A DNA stretch of 64,000 nucleotides from Acidovorax soli (GCF_900107605.1 NZ_FNQJ01000003.1:124001-188000); one strand, 5' to 3'. Shown: positions 35,877 through 47,594, counted from the first letter of the stretch. Program-made: numbers and translations. Notes: a model not told the origin generated them from the sequence alone.

Positions 35877-35907
35877 TGTGGATAACCAGGTGGCAGACTG
35901 TGGATGG
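35877..35907 (-). promoter_or_regulatory. DnaA boxes upstream of dnaB
   Basis: TGTGGATAA (35877-35885) is the reverse complement of the perfect DnaA box TTATCCACA. TGTGGATGG (35899-35907) matches seven of nine positions. The first is 64 bases upstream of dnaB. DnaA may regulate dnaB here. Confidence 0.45.
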
Positions 35908-35935
35908 CCCTGTATGGGCGTACCGCACCAAAAAC

Positions 35936-35959
35936 AAAAGCCGCCCGAGGGCGGCTTTT
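35936..35959 (-). terminator. Terminator of the rpsF operon
   Basis: AAAAGCCGCCC-GA-GGGCGGCTTTT. In the minus direction it follows rplI and ends in TTTTGTTTTT. The A/T flanks make it possible in both directions. Confidence 0.85.
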
Positions 35960-35992
35960 GCACAACGTCACGAAATGACGATGGAGCGACGA

Positions 35993-36445
35993 TCAGGCGG
36001 TTTCGCCGTAGACCGACACGTTGACTTCCACCACCACATCGGTGTGCAGAGCCACGCTGACAGCCGTTTCGCTGACAACCTTGATAGGGCCGTTGGGCAG
36101 GCGAACCTGGGCCTTCACCACCTTGTAGCCTTGCTTGTTCAGCTCTTCGGCGATGTCATGGTTGGTCACGGAACCGAACAGACGGCCGTCCACGCCCGCC
36201 TTTTGCGTCAGCTTGACGGTGGTACCGGCCAGCTTTTCGCCTTCAGCCTGGGCTTGTGCCAGCTTGGCAGCGGCTGCCTTTTCGAGTTCGGCGCGCTTGG
36301 CTTCGAACTCGGCCTTGTTGGCTTCGGTGGCGCGGCGTGCACGGCCCGAAGGAATCAGGAAGTTGCGGGCGTAGCCGTCTTTCACCTTGACGATTTCGCC
36401 GAGGTTGCCGAGGTTCACAACCTTGTCGAGCAGAATGATTTGCAT
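35993..36445 (-). CDS. rplI: 50S ribosomal protein L9
   Basis: 150 residues, full length. Starts [19 protein letters not shown]; the long central helix (about 45-80) is Ala/Glu/Lys-rich as in all L9 proteins. Last gene of rpsF-priB-rpsR-rplI, 12 bases after rpsR. Confidence 0.97.
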   Translation of the reverse strand: MQIILLDKVVNLGNLGEIVKVKDGYARNFLIPSGRARRATEANKAEFEAKRAELEKAAAAKLAQAQAEGEKLAGTTVKLTQKAGVDGRLFGSVTNHDIAEELNKQGYKVVKAQVRLPNGPIKVVSETAVSVALHTDVVVEVNVSVYGETA

Positions 36446-36457
36446 GGGTTGTGCTCC

Positions 36458-36739
36458 TTAGATCTTGTGCTGGTCGCTGTAAGGCACCAGGGCCAGGAAG
36501 CGGGCGCGCTTGATGGCGGTGTTCAGCTGGCGCTGGAAAATGGCGCGCGTGCCGGTCAGGCGTGCGGGAATGATCTTGCCGTTTTCGGCGATGAAATCGC
36601 GCAGCGTGTCGACATCCTTGTAGTCGATTTCTTCAACACCGGTCACCGTGAAGCGGCAAAAGCGCTTGCGCTTGAACAGCAGGGACTGGGTGTTGCGCTT
36701 TGGGCGCTTGTCTTTGTTGAACTTCTTGAACGTGGCCAT
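36458..36739 (-). CDS. rpsR: 30S ribosomal protein S18
   Basis: 93 residues. Contains [20 protein letters not shown] and [14 protein letters not shown], typical of S18, with a basic N-terminal extension. Binds S6 on 16S rRNA. Confidence 0.97.
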   Translation of the reverse strand: MATFKKFNKDKRPKRNTQSLLFKRKRFCRFTVTGVEEIDYKDVDTLRDFIAENGKIIPARLTGTRAIFQRQLNTAIKRARFLALVPYSDQHKI

Positions 36740-36756
36740 TGCGGACCCCTTGAAAA

Positions 36757-37047
36757 TTAATTTTGTTGAATATCCTGGATGTGGAGCACTGCGTTCTTGC
36801 CGTTGCGCGGTGTGGCCAGAAATCCACTGAAAGTCCAGAGACTTCCGATGTTCTGCCGGGCCAACCGTTCGGCCATTGCACCAAAGGCAACGGCTTTCAT
36901 GGCAGCCTTGACGTCCCGGGGCTGGCCTGCTTCGGTTTGCTGGGACTCGTGTTCGAGTCGCAGGGCGATGGCAGGCAATCCAGCGGGGGTGTAGCGCAGG
37001 GCCTCGGCCTCAGCGATACATGCAGTCAAGACAACGCGGTTTTCCAC
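36757..37047 (-). CDS. priB: Primosomal replication protein PriB
   Basis: 96 residues, a single OB-fold. Contains [21 protein letters not shown] and [20 protein letters not shown]. Stabilises PriA at stalled forks. The start codon is GTG. Its place between rpsF and rpsR is conserved in many beta- and gammaproteobacteria. Confidence 0.9.
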   Translation of the reverse strand: MENRVVLTACIAEAEALRYTPAGLPAIALRLEHESQQTEAGQPRDVKAAMKAVAFGAMAERLARQNIGSLWTFSGFLATPRNGKNAVLHIQDIQQN

Positions 37048-37066
37048 TCCCGTGAGGGCTGGAAGA

Positions 37067-37444
37067 TCAGCGGTCGTTGGCCGCTGCGTACTCGGCCTGG
37101 CTGACCTTGCGGGCTTCTTCGCGCTCGACGGTCTTCATCATCGAAGACGGGCCGGTCTCGGCCTTCTTCTTCTGAACCGTCAGGTGGCGCAGCACGGCGT
37201 CGTTGAACTTGAAGGCGTGCTCCAGTTCAGCCATCACGGCCTGGTCGGCTTCGATGTTCACGCACAGGTAGTGGGCCTTGGCCAGCTTGTTGATCAGGTA
37301 CGCCAGTTGACGGCGGCCCCAGTCTTCCACGCGGTGCACCTTGCCACCGCCAGCGGTGATCATGCCCTTGTAGCGCTCCAGCATGGCTGGAACTTGTTCG
37401 CTTTGATCCGGATGGATCAACAAAATGATTTCGTAATGACGCAT
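37067..37444 (-). CDS. rpsF: 30S ribosomal protein S6
   Basis: 125 residues. Starts [19 protein letters not shown] and has [18 protein letters not shown], the S6 signature. ATG 37444 is preceded by AAGGAG. First gene of the operon; a hairpin lies in its leader (37466-37493). Confidence 0.97.
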   Translation of the reverse strand: MRHYEIILLIHPDQSEQVPAMLERYKGMITAGGGKVHRVEDWGRRQLAYLINKLAKAHYLCVNIEADQAVMAELEHAFKFNDAVLRHLTVQKKKAETGPSSMMKTVEREEARKVSQAEYAAANDR

Positions 37445-37465
37445 GCATACTCCTTTTGGGTAAGA

Positions 37466-37493
37466 CCACCCACTGCGTCTCGAAGTGGTGTGG
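37466..37493 (-). promoter_or_regulatory. Hairpin in the rpsF leader
   Basis: Arms CCAC-CCACT and AGTGG-T-GTGG pair with one bulged base around a 9-base loop, between the promoter and the start codon. S6:S18 autoregulatory sites occur in rpsF leaders of many bacteria, but the CCG loop typical of those is not seen here. Confidence 0.4.
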
Positions 37494-37509
37494 CAAGGCA
37501 AAGCCGGCA

Positions 37510-37538
37510 ATTATAACCAGCATGTTTGCGCTTGTACA
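37510..37538 (-). promoter_or_regulatory. Sigma-70 promoter of the rpsF operon
   Basis: Perfect -10 TATAAT on the minus strand (37515-37510), with TGTACA 17 bases upstream as a weak -35. About 66 bases upstream of rpsF. Confidence 0.55.
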
Positions 37539-37609
37539 CTCCCGGCCTGATCCATGCGTTCCTTCGGTGTCAGCGGACATGGATAAAGCGCCCTGGCGCT
37601 GCCGCAGGC

Positions 37610-37635
37610 CTTGAAATACGGGCCACCCGCCCCAT
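37610..37635 (+). promoter_or_regulatory. Sigma-32 heat-shock promoter of grpE-dnaK-dnaJ
   Basis: CTTGAAA (37610-37616), 13-base spacer, CCCCAT (37630-37635): a full match to the sigma-32 consensus. The start codon of grpE is 38 bases downstream. Confidence 0.85.
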
Positions 37636-37673
37636 CCTTGTCGCGTATCCGTACGTTTCATAAAAATTCCGAC

Positions 37674-38225
37674 ATGCCAGATAACAGCCAGTCCTCCACC
37701 CTCCCAAGCAATCCCGCCCCCGAAGAAGCCGAGGCCGCCATGGCCGCCAACGCTTCTGATGAAATGGCCCGCCTGCAGGGCGAGCTGGCCGAACTCAAGG
37801 CCAAGAGCGCCGATCTGGCCGACCAGTTCCTGCGCGCCAAGGCCGAGGCAGAGAACGCCCGCCGCCGCGCGGAAGACGAGGTCTCCAAGGCCCGCAAGTT
37901 CGGCATCGAGAGCTTTGCCGAAAGCCTGCTGCCCGTCTGCGACAGCCTGGACGCCGCCCTGGCCATCCAGAACGCCACGGCCCAGCAACTGCGCGAAGGC
38001 TCCGACGCCACGCTGCGCCAGCTGCAGGCCGCCCTGGAACGCAACAAGGTGCAGGCCATCAACCCGGCCGCCGGCGACAAGTTCGATCCGCACCAGCACC
38101 AGGCCATCAGCGTGGTGCCGGCCGAGCAGGAGGCGAACACCGTTGTGGCCGTGCTGCAAAAAGGCTATGTGATCGCCGAGCGCGTGCTGCGCCCCGCCCT
38201 GGTGACCGTGGCCGCCGCCAAATAA
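37674..38225 (+). CDS. grpE: Nucleotide exchange factor GrpE
   Basis: 183 residues. Releases ADP from DnaK. The long N-terminal coiled coil (about 20-75) contains [19 protein letters not shown], and the C-terminal beta domain has [13 protein letters not shown] and [17 protein letters not shown] 37674 follows the promoter at a normal distance. Confidence 0.96.
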   Translation: MPDNSQSSTLPSNPAPEEAEAAMAANASDEMARLQGELAELKAKSADLADQFLRAKAEAENARRRAEDEVSKARKFGIESFAESLLPVCDSLDAALAIQNATAQQLREGSDATLRQLQAALERNKVQAINPAAGDKFDPHQHQAISVVPAEQEANTVVAVLQKGYVIAERVLRPALVTVAAAK

Positions 38226-38239
38226 TTTCACGGAACCAG

Positions 38240-38264
38240 CTTGAAGCCCTTCAAGTTATCCACA
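38240..38264 (+). promoter_or_regulatory. Palindrome and DnaA box between grpE and dnaK
   Basis: CTTGAAG-CC-CTTCAAG (38240-38255) is directly followed by a perfect DnaA box TTATCCACA (38256-38264). The left part resembles a sigma-32 -35 but no matching -10 follows. Role uncertain. Confidence 0.35.
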
Positions 38265-38306
38265 AGTTACTAGCTATCCAACCATTCCAACATTGCGGAG
38301 AAGAAC

Positions 38307-40253
<1,947 letters not shown>

Positions 40254-40340
40254 AGCAGCCCTTGCTGACCCGAGCCGCCGCGCCGGCCCCTTTCCAGGGT
40301 GCCTGCGCGGCGTTCCTCTTCCAACCAGGCTGATTCATCC

Positions 40341-41486
40341 ATGTCCAAAAGAGACTATTACGAGGTCCTCGGCGTTCCCAAGAACGCCTCCGAGGACGAA
40401 ATCAAGAAGGCCTATCGCAAGCTGGCGATGAAGCACCACCCTGACCGCAACCAGGGGGATAGCGCCAAGGGCGCCGAGGAGAAATTCAAGGAGGCCAAAG
40501 AGGCCTACGAGATGCTTTCCGATGCCCAGAAGCGCGCGGCCTACGACCAGTACGGCCACGCTGGCGTGGACCCGAACATGCGCGGCCCCGGTGGCCCCGG
40601 TGCGGAAGGGTTTGGCGGCTTCGCCGAGGCCTTCGGCGACATCTTCGGTGACATGTTCGGCCAGCAGGGCGGACGCGGGCGTGGTGCGGGCGGCCGTCAG
40701 GTGTACCGCGGCAGCGACCTCAGCTACGCCATGGAAATCACCCTCGAAGAAGCCGCGCGCGGCAAGGATGCACAGATCCGCATTCCATCGTGGGAAAGCT
40801 GCGACACCTGCCACGGCAGCGGCGCCAAGCCCGGCACCAGCGCCAAGACCTGCACCACCTGCAGCGGAAGCGGCACAGTGCAGATGCGCCAGGGTTTCTT
40901 CAGCGTGCAGCAGACCTGCCCGCACTGCCGCGGCACGGGCAAGATCATTCCCGAGCCCTGCACGTCCTGCCACGGCCAGGGCCAGCTCAAGAAGCAAAAG
41001 ACGCTGGAAGTGAAGATTCCGGCCGGCATCGACGACGGCATGCGCATCCGCAGCACCGGCAACGGCGAGCCGGGCACCAACGGCGGCCCGCCGGGTGATC
41101 TGTACATCGAGATCCGCCTGAAGAAGCACGACATCTTCGAGCGCGATGGCGACGACCTGCACTGCCAGGTGCCGGTGAGCTTCATCACCGCGGCACTCGG
41201 TGGCGAGATCGAGGTGCCCACGCTCGCCGGCAAGGCCGCCATCGACATCCCCGAAGGCACGCAGGCCGGCAAGCAGTTCCGACTGCGCGGCAAGGGCATC
41301 AAGGGCGTGCGCGCCAGCTACCCCGGCGACCTGTATTGCCACATCACGGTGGAAACACCCGTCAAGCTGACCGAGCACCAGCGCAAGCTGCTGCGCGAGC
41401 TGGATGAATCGCTGAAGAAGGGTGGCGGCCGCCACTCGCCCAGCGGCGAGAGCTGGACCGACCGGCTGAAGAACTTCTTCAGCTGA
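40341..41486 (+). CDS. dnaJ: Co-chaperone DnaJ (Hsp40)
   Basis: 381 residues. The J-domain (1-70) has KHHPDRN with the HPD motif. Then a Gly/Phe-rich linker and four CxxCxGxG zinc repeats (about 145-215): [24 protein letters not shown] and CTSCHGQG. The C-terminal substrate-binding domains complete the type I architecture. Confidence 0.97.
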   Translation: MSKRDYYEVLGVPKNASEDEIKKAYRKLAMKHHPDRNQGDSAKGAEEKFKEAKEAYEMLSDAQKRAAYDQYGHAGVDPNMRGPGGPGAEGFGGFAEAFGDIFGDMFGQQGGRGRGAGGRQVYRGSDLSYAMEITLEEAARGKDAQIRIPSWESCDTCHGSGAKPGTSAKTCTTCSGSGTVQMRQGFFSVQQTCPHCRGTGKIIPEPCTSCHGQGQLKKQKTLEVKIPAGIDDGMRIRSTGNGEPGTNGGPPGDLYIEIRLKKHDIFERDGDDLHCQVPVSFITAALGGEIEVPTLAGKAAIDIPEGTQAGKQFRLRGKGIKGVRASYPGDLYCHITVETPVKLTEHQRKLLRELDESLKKGGGRHSPSGESWTDRLKNFFS

Positions 41487-41524
41487 ACGCGTGGCGCCGC
41501 ATCGGGCGCCGGCCATGGCACACC

Positions 41525-41558
41525 AGGCTGCCCCGCACCGCGCGGGGCAGCCTTTTTT
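41525..41558 (+). terminator. Terminator of the heat-shock operon
   Basis: Stem AGGCTGCCCCGC / GCGGGGCAGCCT (12 pairs), 5-base loop, then a run of six Ts. Confidence 0.9.
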
Positions 41559-41610
41559 CTTGCGCCCGCGTTCCTGCCGCGCGTCCTCCCGCAATCTTTG
41601 CCAGCGCAGC

Positions 41611-41624
41611 TTGATCTGAATCAC
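41611..41624 (+). promoter_or_regulatory. FNR-type box upstream of the beta-CASP hydrolase gene
   Basis: TTGAT-CTGA-ATCAC matches nine of the ten fixed positions of the FNR consensus TTGAT-N4-ATCAA. It lies 80 bases before the start codon. Confidence 0.5.
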
Positions 41625-41704
41625 CTTTCGACCCGCTCCACCCCGAGAAGTCAGCCAGCACAGGCCGCTACGATGGCAGCCATCGGCATGCATGGAGGAT
41701 CGCA

Positions 41705-43069
41705 ATGGAAGTCAACATCACCTTTCTGGGCGGCGCGGGCACCGTCACCGGCTCCAAATACCTGGTGCGCCACAACGGCCACAGCATGCTGGTCGATTGC
41801 GGCCTGTTCCAGGGCTACAAGCAGCTGCGCCTGCGCAACTGGCAGCCCCTGCCCCTCACGCCCCACCAGATCGATGCCGTGGTGCTGACCCACGCGCACC
41901 TGGACCACAGCGGCTACCTGCCCCTGCTGGCACGCGATGGCTATACCAAGGCCATCCACTGCACGCCCGGCACGCGCGACCTGTGCGCCATCCTGCTGCC
42001 CGACAGCGGGCACCTGCAGGAAGAAGACGCCGCCTTCCTGAACCGCCACCAGCTCTCGCAGCACGCACCGGCGCTGCCGCTGTACACCCGGCTGGATGCG
42101 CAGCACTGCATGAAGCAGTTCCGCCCCCACGCGTTCCACAAGGCCTTCGAGCCCATTCCCGGCTGGCGCGTGACCTTCACGCCGGCCGGACATATCCTGG
42201 GCGCGGCCAGCGTGCTGCTGGAAGTGGGCGGGCGACGCATCCTGTTCTCGGGCGATCTGGGCCGGCCCGATGACCTGCTCATGAACCCGCCCGAGGCTCC
42301 GCCGCAGGCCGACACCGTGCTGGTCGAAGCCACTTATGGCGACCGCCAGCACCCGCAGGAAGACATCCTGCAAGAGCTGGCCCCCGCCCTGCAACGCCTG
42401 GCCCAGCGCGGCGGCGTGGCCGTGGTGCCGGTGTTTGCCGTGGGCCGGGCGCAGGCCGTGCTGCACGCCATCAACCTGCTCAAGAAGCAGGGCAGCATTG
42501 CGCGGTCGCTGCCGGTGTTTCTGGACAGCCCCATGGCCGTGAGCACCACCGGGCTGTTCGCGCACCACACGGGCGAGCACCGGCTGACCAGGCACGAGGC
42601 CGATGCCCTCGCGCACTGCGCCACCATGGTGCAGACCACCGACGAATCGAAGGCCCTGGCGCGCCGCCACGGGCCCATGGTGATCCTGTCGGCCAGCGGC
42701 ATGGCCACGGGGGGGCGCGTGCTGCACCACCTGGCCCTGTACGCGGGCGACCACCGCAACATGGTCATCATCACCGGCTACCAGGCGCCGGGCACGCGCG
42801 GCGCGCGCATCGCCAGCGGCGAAAAGACCACGCGCATCCACGGGCAGGACATTGATGTGCGCGCCGAGGTGGTGCAGCTCACGTCCGCCTCGGCCCATGC
42901 CGACGCCAACCAGACGCTGGCCTGGCTGCGCAGCATGGGGCACGCGCCCGACCGGGTGTTTGTGGTGCACGGCGAGATGGGCGCGGCCGACATGCTGCGC
43001 CAGCGCATCGAACATGAGCTGCGCTGGCGCGCCACGGTGCCCGAGCATGGCAGCACGCTCCCTGCCTGA
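41705..43069 (+). CDS. Metallo-beta-lactamase/beta-CASP RNA hydrolase
   Basis: 454 residues. The metallo-beta-lactamase core has FLGGAGTVTGS at the start and the zinc motif HAHLDH (63-68), with later AGHILGAAS and FSGDLGR. A beta-CASP insertion and an RMMBL-like C-terminal part (SASAHAD, VHGEMGAADML) follow. This is the architecture of CPSF73-like RNA processing nucleases. In bacteria the targets of this class are largely unknown. An FNR-type box upstream suggests induction at low oxygen. Confidence 0.88.
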   Translation: MEVNITFLGGAGTVTGSKYLVRHNGHSMLVDCGLFQGYKQLRLRNWQPLPLTPHQIDAVVLTHAHLDHSGYLPLLARDGYTKAIHCTPGTRDLCAILLPDSGHLQEEDAAFLNRHQLSQHAPALPLYTRLDAQHCMKQFRPHAFHKAFEPIPGWRVTFTPAGHILGAASVLLEVGGRRILFSGDLGRPDDLLMNPPEAPPQADTVLVEATYGDRQHPQEDILQELAPALQRLAQRGGVAVVPVFAVGRAQAVLHAINLLKKQGSIARSLPVFLDSPMAVSTTGLFAHHTGEHRLTRHEADALAHCATMVQTTDESKALARRHGPMVILSASGMATGGRVLHHLALYAGDHRNMVIITGYQAPGTRGARIASGEKTTRIHGQDIDVRAEVVQLTSASAHADANQTLAWLRSMGHAPDRVFVVHGEMGAADMLRQRIEHELRWRATVPEHGSTLPA

Positions 43070-43123
43070 AGGTGCGGGATCAGCATCTCATCAACTGGAT
43101 GAATCCGCCTCTTGCACGATGAA

Positions 43124-43146
43124 TGCCATCGCATTCAGCGATGGCA
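43124..43146. repeat. Hairpin between the hydrolase and LysR genes
   Basis: TGCCATCGC-ATTCA-GCGATGGCA, nine perfect pairs. No T-run follows on either strand, so it is not a classical terminator. Confidence 0.4.
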
Positions 43147-43174
43147 ACAAACAATAATTGAGCTGAGAATACAC

Positions 43175-43197
43175 AGTCTTCTCGAAACAAGAAGACT
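43175..43197. promoter_or_regulatory. Inverted repeat just upstream of the LysR gene
   Basis: AGTCTTCT-CGAAACA-AGAAGACT, eight perfect pairs ending 12 bases before the start codon. It may be an autoregulatory operator or a 5' hairpin. Confidence 0.4.
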
Positions 43198-43209
43198 ACA
43201 CCCCATCCC

Positions 43210-44136
43210 ATGAAAAGCTCCGAGCGCAGTTTTGCGCGCCGTATCGACCTCACCTCGCTGCAACTGTTTGTGGCGGTGTGCGAGCTCGGCAGCATCGGCC
43301 GCGCGGCGGAGCGCGAGTTCATTGCCGCCTCGGCCGTCAGCAAGCGGCTGTCCGACCTGGAGACCGCCGTCGACACCGCCCTGCTCTATCGCCACAGCCG
43401 GGGCGTGACGCTCACGCCTGCCGGCGAGAGCCTGCTGCACCATGCGCGCACCGTGCTGTTTGGCCTGGAGCGCATGCAGGGCGAACTCAGCGAATACGCC
43501 GAAGGCGTGCGCGGCCATGTGCGCATGCATGCCAACATCTCGGCCATCGTGCAGTTTCTGCCCGAGGACCTGGGCGCTTTTGCGCGCGCCCACAGCCAGG
43601 TCAAGATTGATCTTCAGGAACACTTGAGCAGCGATGTGCTGCACGCCGTGCAGGAAGGCGCGGCCGACTTGGGGCTGTGCAACACCGGCGGCCCCGCCGC
43701 CGCCGATCTGCAAAGCCGCCCTTACCGCACCGACCGTCTGGTGCTGGTTGTGCCTGCAGCGCACGCCCTGTCTGCGCAAGAAGCGATCCATTTTGAAGAA
43801 GTGCTGGACTGGGACATTGTCGGCCTGCATGCCAACAGCAGCATCAGCCTGGCCATGCGCGCTGCTGCGGCGGCGGCCGGCCGGCCCCTGCGCCAGCGCA
43901 TCCAGGTCACCGGGCTCGACGCCATGTGCCGCATGATCGACAACGGCCTGGGCGTGGGCCTGCTCCCCGACCGGGCCTTTGCCCTCATGCAGGGTGTGGG
44001 CCGCCTGCAGGCCGTGCCCCTGGCCGACCCCTGGGCACGGCGCGAACTGCGCCTGGTGGCCCGCGATTTCGACGCCCTGCCCGTGACGGCCCGGCTGCTC
44101 GTGGAACACCTGGCACCCCCACGCGCGGCACTTTGA
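43210..44136 (+). CDS. LysR-family transcriptional regulator
   Basis: 308 residues. N-terminal winged helix (about 15-75) with SLQLFVAVCELGSIGRAAE and LTPAGESLLHHA, then the effector-binding domain from about 98. The target is unknown; it lies directly before leuC on the same strand, 48 bases apart, but LeuR-type control of leucine genes is not demonstrated. Confidence 0.88.
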   Translation: MKSSERSFARRIDLTSLQLFVAVCELGSIGRAAEREFIAASAVSKRLSDLETAVDTALLYRHSRGVTLTPAGESLLHHARTVLFGLERMQGELSEYAEGVRGHVRMHANISAIVQFLPEDLGAFARAHSQVKIDLQEHLSSDVLHAVQEGAADLGLCNTGGPAAADLQSRPYRTDRLVLVVPAAHALSAQEAIHFEEVLDWDIVGLHANSSISLAMRAAAAAAGRPLRQRIQVTGLDAMCRMIDNGLGVGLLPDRAFALMQGVGRLQAVPLADPWARRELRLVARDFDALPVTARLLVEHLAPPRAAL

Positions 44137-44184
44137 CGCACCCCTAAAATCCAACCACCCCACCTGAAAGTAGAAAGCCACGCC

Positions 44185-45606
44185 ATGGGACGCACCCTGT
44201 ACGACAAGATCTGGGACGAGCATGTCGTCCACACCGAAGAGGACGGCACCTCCATCCTCTACATCGACCGCCATCTGGTGCACGAGGTCACCAGCCCCCA
44301 GGCCTTTGAAGGCCTGCGCGAGGCCGGCCGCAAGGTCTGGCGCATGAGTTCCATCGTGGGCACGGCCGACCACAACACGCCCACCACCGGCTGGGAGCGC
44401 GGCTACGACGGCATTGCCGATCCCATCAGCAAGGAGCAGATCACCACGCTGAACGACAACATGGCGCAGATCACGCCAGCGGCGTTCTTCCCCTTCATGC
44501 ACAAGCGCCAGGGCATCGTCCACGTGATCGGCCCCGAAAACGGCGCCACCCTGCCCGGCATGACCGTGGTCTGCGGCGACAGCCACACCAGCACCCATGG
44601 CGCGTTTGGTGCGCTGGCCCACGGCATCGGCACCTCCGAGGTCGAGCACGTGATGGCGACCCAGACCCTGCTGGCCAAGAAGGCCAAGAACATGCTGGTG
44701 CAGGTGGACGGCCAGCTGGCCAAAGGCGTGACCCCCAAGGACGTGGTGCTGGCCATCATCGGCAAGATCGGCACGGCCGGCGGCACGGGCTACACCATCG
44801 AATTTGCCGGCTCGGTGTTCCGCGCCATGAGCATGGAAGGCCGCATGACCGTGTGCAACATGGCCATCGAAGGCGGCGCGCGCGCGGGCCTGGTGGCGGT
44901 GGACGACAAGACCATCGAATACGTCAAGGGCCGCCCCCTGTCGCCCACGGGCGTGGAGTGGGACCAGGCCGTGGCCTACTGGAAGACGCTGCACTCGGAT
45001 GCCGACGCGGTGTTCGACACCGTCGTCAAGCTCGACGCCGCCACCATAGTGCCCCAAGTCACCTGGGGCACCTCACCCGAGATGGTGCTGGGCGTGGACG
45101 CCCGCGTGCCCGACCCGGACAAGGAAAAGGACGCCAACAAGCGCGGCGCCATCGAGCGCGCTCTCACCTACATGGGCCTGCAACCGGGCAAGGCGATCAA
45201 CGACATCACCATCGACAAGGTGTTCATCGGCTCGTGCACCAACAGCCGTATCGAAGACATGCGCGAAGCCGCCGCCGTGGTGAAGAACCTGGGCCGCAAG
45301 GTCGCCAGCAACGTCAAGCTGGCGATGGTGGTGCCCGGCTCGGGCCTGGTCAAGGAACAGGCCGAGCGCGAAGGCCTGGACAAGATCTTTGTCGCCGCGG
45401 GCTTTGAATGGCGCGAGCCCGGCTGCAGCATGTGCCTGGCCATGAACGCCGACCGGCTGGAGCCCGGTGAGCGCTGCGCCAGCACCAGCAACCGCAACTT
45501 CGAAGGCCGCCAGGGTGCTGGTGGTCGCACCCACTTGGTGAGCCCCGCCATGGCCGCAGCGGCTGCCGTGCACGGTCATTTTGTGGACATTCGCCAATTC
45601 GCCTGA
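44185..45606 (+). CDS. leuC: 3-isopropylmalate dehydratase large subunit
   Basis: 473 residues. With LeuD it isomerises 2- to 3-isopropylmalate through a [4Fe-4S] cluster. Cluster-binding Cys occur in GSCTNSR and in CSMCLAMN. Conserved [17 protein letters not shown] is present. A TAAAAT hexamer at about 44150 may serve as the -10 of its promoter. Confidence 0.96.
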   Translation: MGRTLYDKIWDEHVVHTEEDGTSILYIDRHLVHEVTSPQAFEGLREAGRKVWRMSSIVGTADHNTPTTGWERGYDGIADPISKEQITTLNDNMAQITPAAFFPFMHKRQGIVHVIGPENGATLPGMTVVCGDSHTSTHGAFGALAHGIGTSEVEHVMATQTLLAKKAKNMLVQVDGQLAKGVTPKDVVLAIIGKIGTAGGTGYTIEFAGSVFRAMSMEGRMTVCNMAIEGGARAGLVAVDDKTIEYVKGRPLSPTGVEWDQAVAYWKTLHSDADAVFDTVVKLDAATIVPQVTWGTSPEMVLGVDARVPDPDKEKDANKRGAIERALTYMGLQPGKAINDITIDKVFIGSCTNSRIEDMREAAAVVKNLGRKVASNVKLAMVVPGSGLVKEQAEREGLDKIFVAAGFEWREPGCSMCLAMNADRLEPGERCASTSNRNFEGRQGAGGRTHLVSPAMAAAAAVHGHFVDIRQFA

Positions 45607-45617
45607 AGGAGACCGCC

Positions 45618-45743
45618 ATGAAGAAGATCGCCACCCTTATCGCCCTGTCCGCCGCTTTCCTGCTGGCTGGATGCAACACCGTCAAAGGCGTGGGCCAGGA
45701 CATCGAACGCGCAGGCAGCGCCATCGAACGCGCCGCCAAGTAA
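45618..45743 (+). CDS. Entericidin A/B-family small lipoprotein
   Basis: 41 residues only. Signal peptide [19 protein letters not shown] with the lipobox LAGC (Cys19), then [20 protein letters not shown], the typical entericidin mature sequence. E. coli entericidins form an antidote/toxin lipoprotein pair; only one gene is present here. It lies between leuC and leuD, 11 bases after leuC and 11 bases before leuD, with AAGGAG in front, so it is transcribed with the leucine genes. Confidence 0.85.
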   Translation: MKKIATLIALSAAFLLAGCNTVKGVGQDIERAGSAIERAAK

Positions 45744-45754
45744 CAAAGAACGCC

Positions 45755-46405
45755 ATGCAGAAATTCACTTTGCTCAAGGGGATCGTCGCCCCCATGGACC
45801 GCGAGAACGTCGATACCGACGCCATCATTCCCAAGCAGTTCCTCAAGTCGATCAAGAAGACCGGCTTTGGTGTGAACCTGTTTGACGAATGGCGCTACCT
45901 GGACCACGGCGAGCCCGGCCAGGACCCCGCCAGCCGCCAACCCAACCCCGACTTCGTGCTCAACCAGCCGCGCTACCAGGGCGCCTCCATCCTGCTGGCG
46001 CGCAAGAACTTCGGCTGCGGCTCCAGCCGCGAGCACGCGCCCTGGGCGCTGGACCAGTACGGCTTTCGCGCCGTGATCGCGCCGAGCTTTGCCGACATCT
46101 TCTTCAACAACTGCTTCAAGAACGGCCTTCTGCCCATCGTGCTGCCCGAAGCCACGGTGGCCCAGCTATTCGACGAAGTGGCCGCCTTCCCCGGCTACCA
46201 GCTCACCATCGACCTGGAGCGCCAGGTCATCGTGCGCCCCCAAGGCGAAGAGATCGCGTTCGAGGTGCAGGCCTTCCGCAAGTACTGCCTGCTCAACGGT
46301 TTTGACGACATCGGCCTGACCCTGCGCCAGTCCGACAAGATCAAGGCCTTTGAAGCCCAGCGCCTGGCCACCAAGCCCTGGCTCGCGCACACCATGGTGT
46401 CGTGA
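45755..46405 (+). CDS. leuD: 3-isopropylmalate dehydratase small subunit
   Basis: 216 residues. Partner of LeuC. Contains [14 protein letters not shown] and [15 protein letters not shown], the aconitase swivel-domain signatures. Confidence 0.96.
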   Translation: MQKFTLLKGIVAPMDRENVDTDAIIPKQFLKSIKKTGFGVNLFDEWRYLDHGEPGQDPASRQPNPDFVLNQPRYQGASILLARKNFGCGSSREHAPWALDQYGFRAVIAPSFADIFFNNCFKNGLLPIVLPEATVAQLFDEVAAFPGYQLTIDLERQVIVRPQGEEIAFEVQAFRKYCLLNGFDDIGLTLRQSDKIKAFEAQRLATKPWLAHTMVS

Positions 46406-46430
46406 GACCGTGCAGGCATCGAAAGCATCA

Positions 46431-46486
46431 GTCAAACTGGCATCTAGCGTTTTAATCATAAGCGCTGAACGCTATCAAAAGTAAAG
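46431..46486. repeat. AGCGCTT-family repeat, copy 8
   Basis: GGCATCTAGCGTTTTAATCA, then TAAGCGCTGAACGCTATCAA. Lies between leuD and leuB inside the leucine gene group. Confidence 0.65.
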
Positions 46487-46495
46487 CATCCGACA

Positions 46496-47566
46496 ATGAA
46501 AATCGCAGTTCTACCAGGTGACGGCATTGGCACCGAAATCGTGGCCGAGGCCGTCAAGGTTCTCAAGGCGCTCGACCTGAAGTTCGAGATGGAGTCCGCC
46601 CTGGTCGGCGGCGTGGCCTATGACGCCCACGGACACCCCCTGCCCGAGTCCACCCTCCAGCTCGCCAAGGAAGCCGACGCCATCCTGTTTGGCGCCGTGG
46701 GCGACTGGAAGTACGACAAGCTCGACCGACCCCTGCGCCCCGAGCAGGCCATCCTGGGCCTGCGCAAGCACCTGGGCCTGTTCGCCAACTTCCGCCCCGC
46801 CATCTGCTACGAGCAACTGGTGGACGCTTCCAGCCTCAAGCCCGAGCTGATCGCCGGGCTGGACATCCTCATCATCCGCGAGTTGACCGGTGACATCTAC
46901 TTCGGCCAGCCGCGTGGACGCCGCGTGGCCACCGACGGCCACTTCCCCGGTGCCGAGGAAGCCTTCGACACCATGCGCTACAGCCGCCCCGAGATCGAGC
47001 GCATCGCCCACGTCGCCTTCCAGGCCGCGCGCAAGCGGAGCAAGAAGGTGACCAGCGTGGACAAGGCCAACGTGCTGGAGACCTTCCAGTTCTGGAAGGA
47101 CGTGATGACCGAGGTGGGCCAGCAATACCCCGACGTGGAACTGCAGCACATGTACGTGGACAACGCCGCCATGCAGCTCGTGAAGGCCCCCAAGGCGTTT
47201 GACGTGGTAGTCACCGGCAACATGTTTGGCGACATCCTGTCGGACGAAGCCTCCATGCTCACCGGTTCCATCGGCATGCTGCCCTCCGCATCGCTCAACA
47301 GCAAAAACCAGGGGCTGTACGAGCCCAGCCACGGCAGCGCCCCCGACATCGCCGGCAAGGGCGTGGCCAATCCGCTGGCCACCATCCTCTCGGCCGCGAT
47401 GATGCTGCGCTTCAGCCTGAACCAGGAGGAAGCCGCCCAGCGCATCGAGGCCGCCGTGCAAAAGGTGCTGGCCCAGGGCCTGCGCACGCCCGACATCTAC
47501 AGCGAAGGCACCACCAAGGTAGGCACGGCGCAAATGGGGGATGCGGTGGTGAAGGCGCTGGGATAA
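46496..47566 (+). CDS. leuB: 3-isopropylmalate dehydrogenase
   Basis: 356 residues. NAD-dependent oxidative decarboxylation in leucine synthesis. Contains [10 protein letters not shown] at the start and the metal/substrate block [20 protein letters not shown]. Full length. Confidence 0.97.
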   Translation: MKIAVLPGDGIGTEIVAEAVKVLKALDLKFEMESALVGGVAYDAHGHPLPESTLQLAKEADAILFGAVGDWKYDKLDRPLRPEQAILGLRKHLGLFANFRPAICYEQLVDASSLKPELIAGLDILIIRELTGDIYFGQPRGRRVATDGHFPGAEEAFDTMRYSRPEIERIAHVAFQAARKRSKKVTSVDKANVLETFQFWKDVMTEVGQQYPDVELQHMYVDNAAMQLVKAPKAFDVVVTGNMFGDILSDEASMLTGSIGMLPSASLNSKNQGLYEPSHGSAPDIAGKGVANPLATILSAAMMLRFSLNQEEAAQRIEAAVQKVLAQGLRTPDIYSEGTTKVGTAQMGDAVVKALG

Positions 47567-47594
47567 ATAAATAAGCCCCGCGGACACGACACCA

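Noticed and set aside
44137..44184. Leucine-rich leader peptide before leuC
   Set aside because: The 48-base gap has no open frame with Leu codons.
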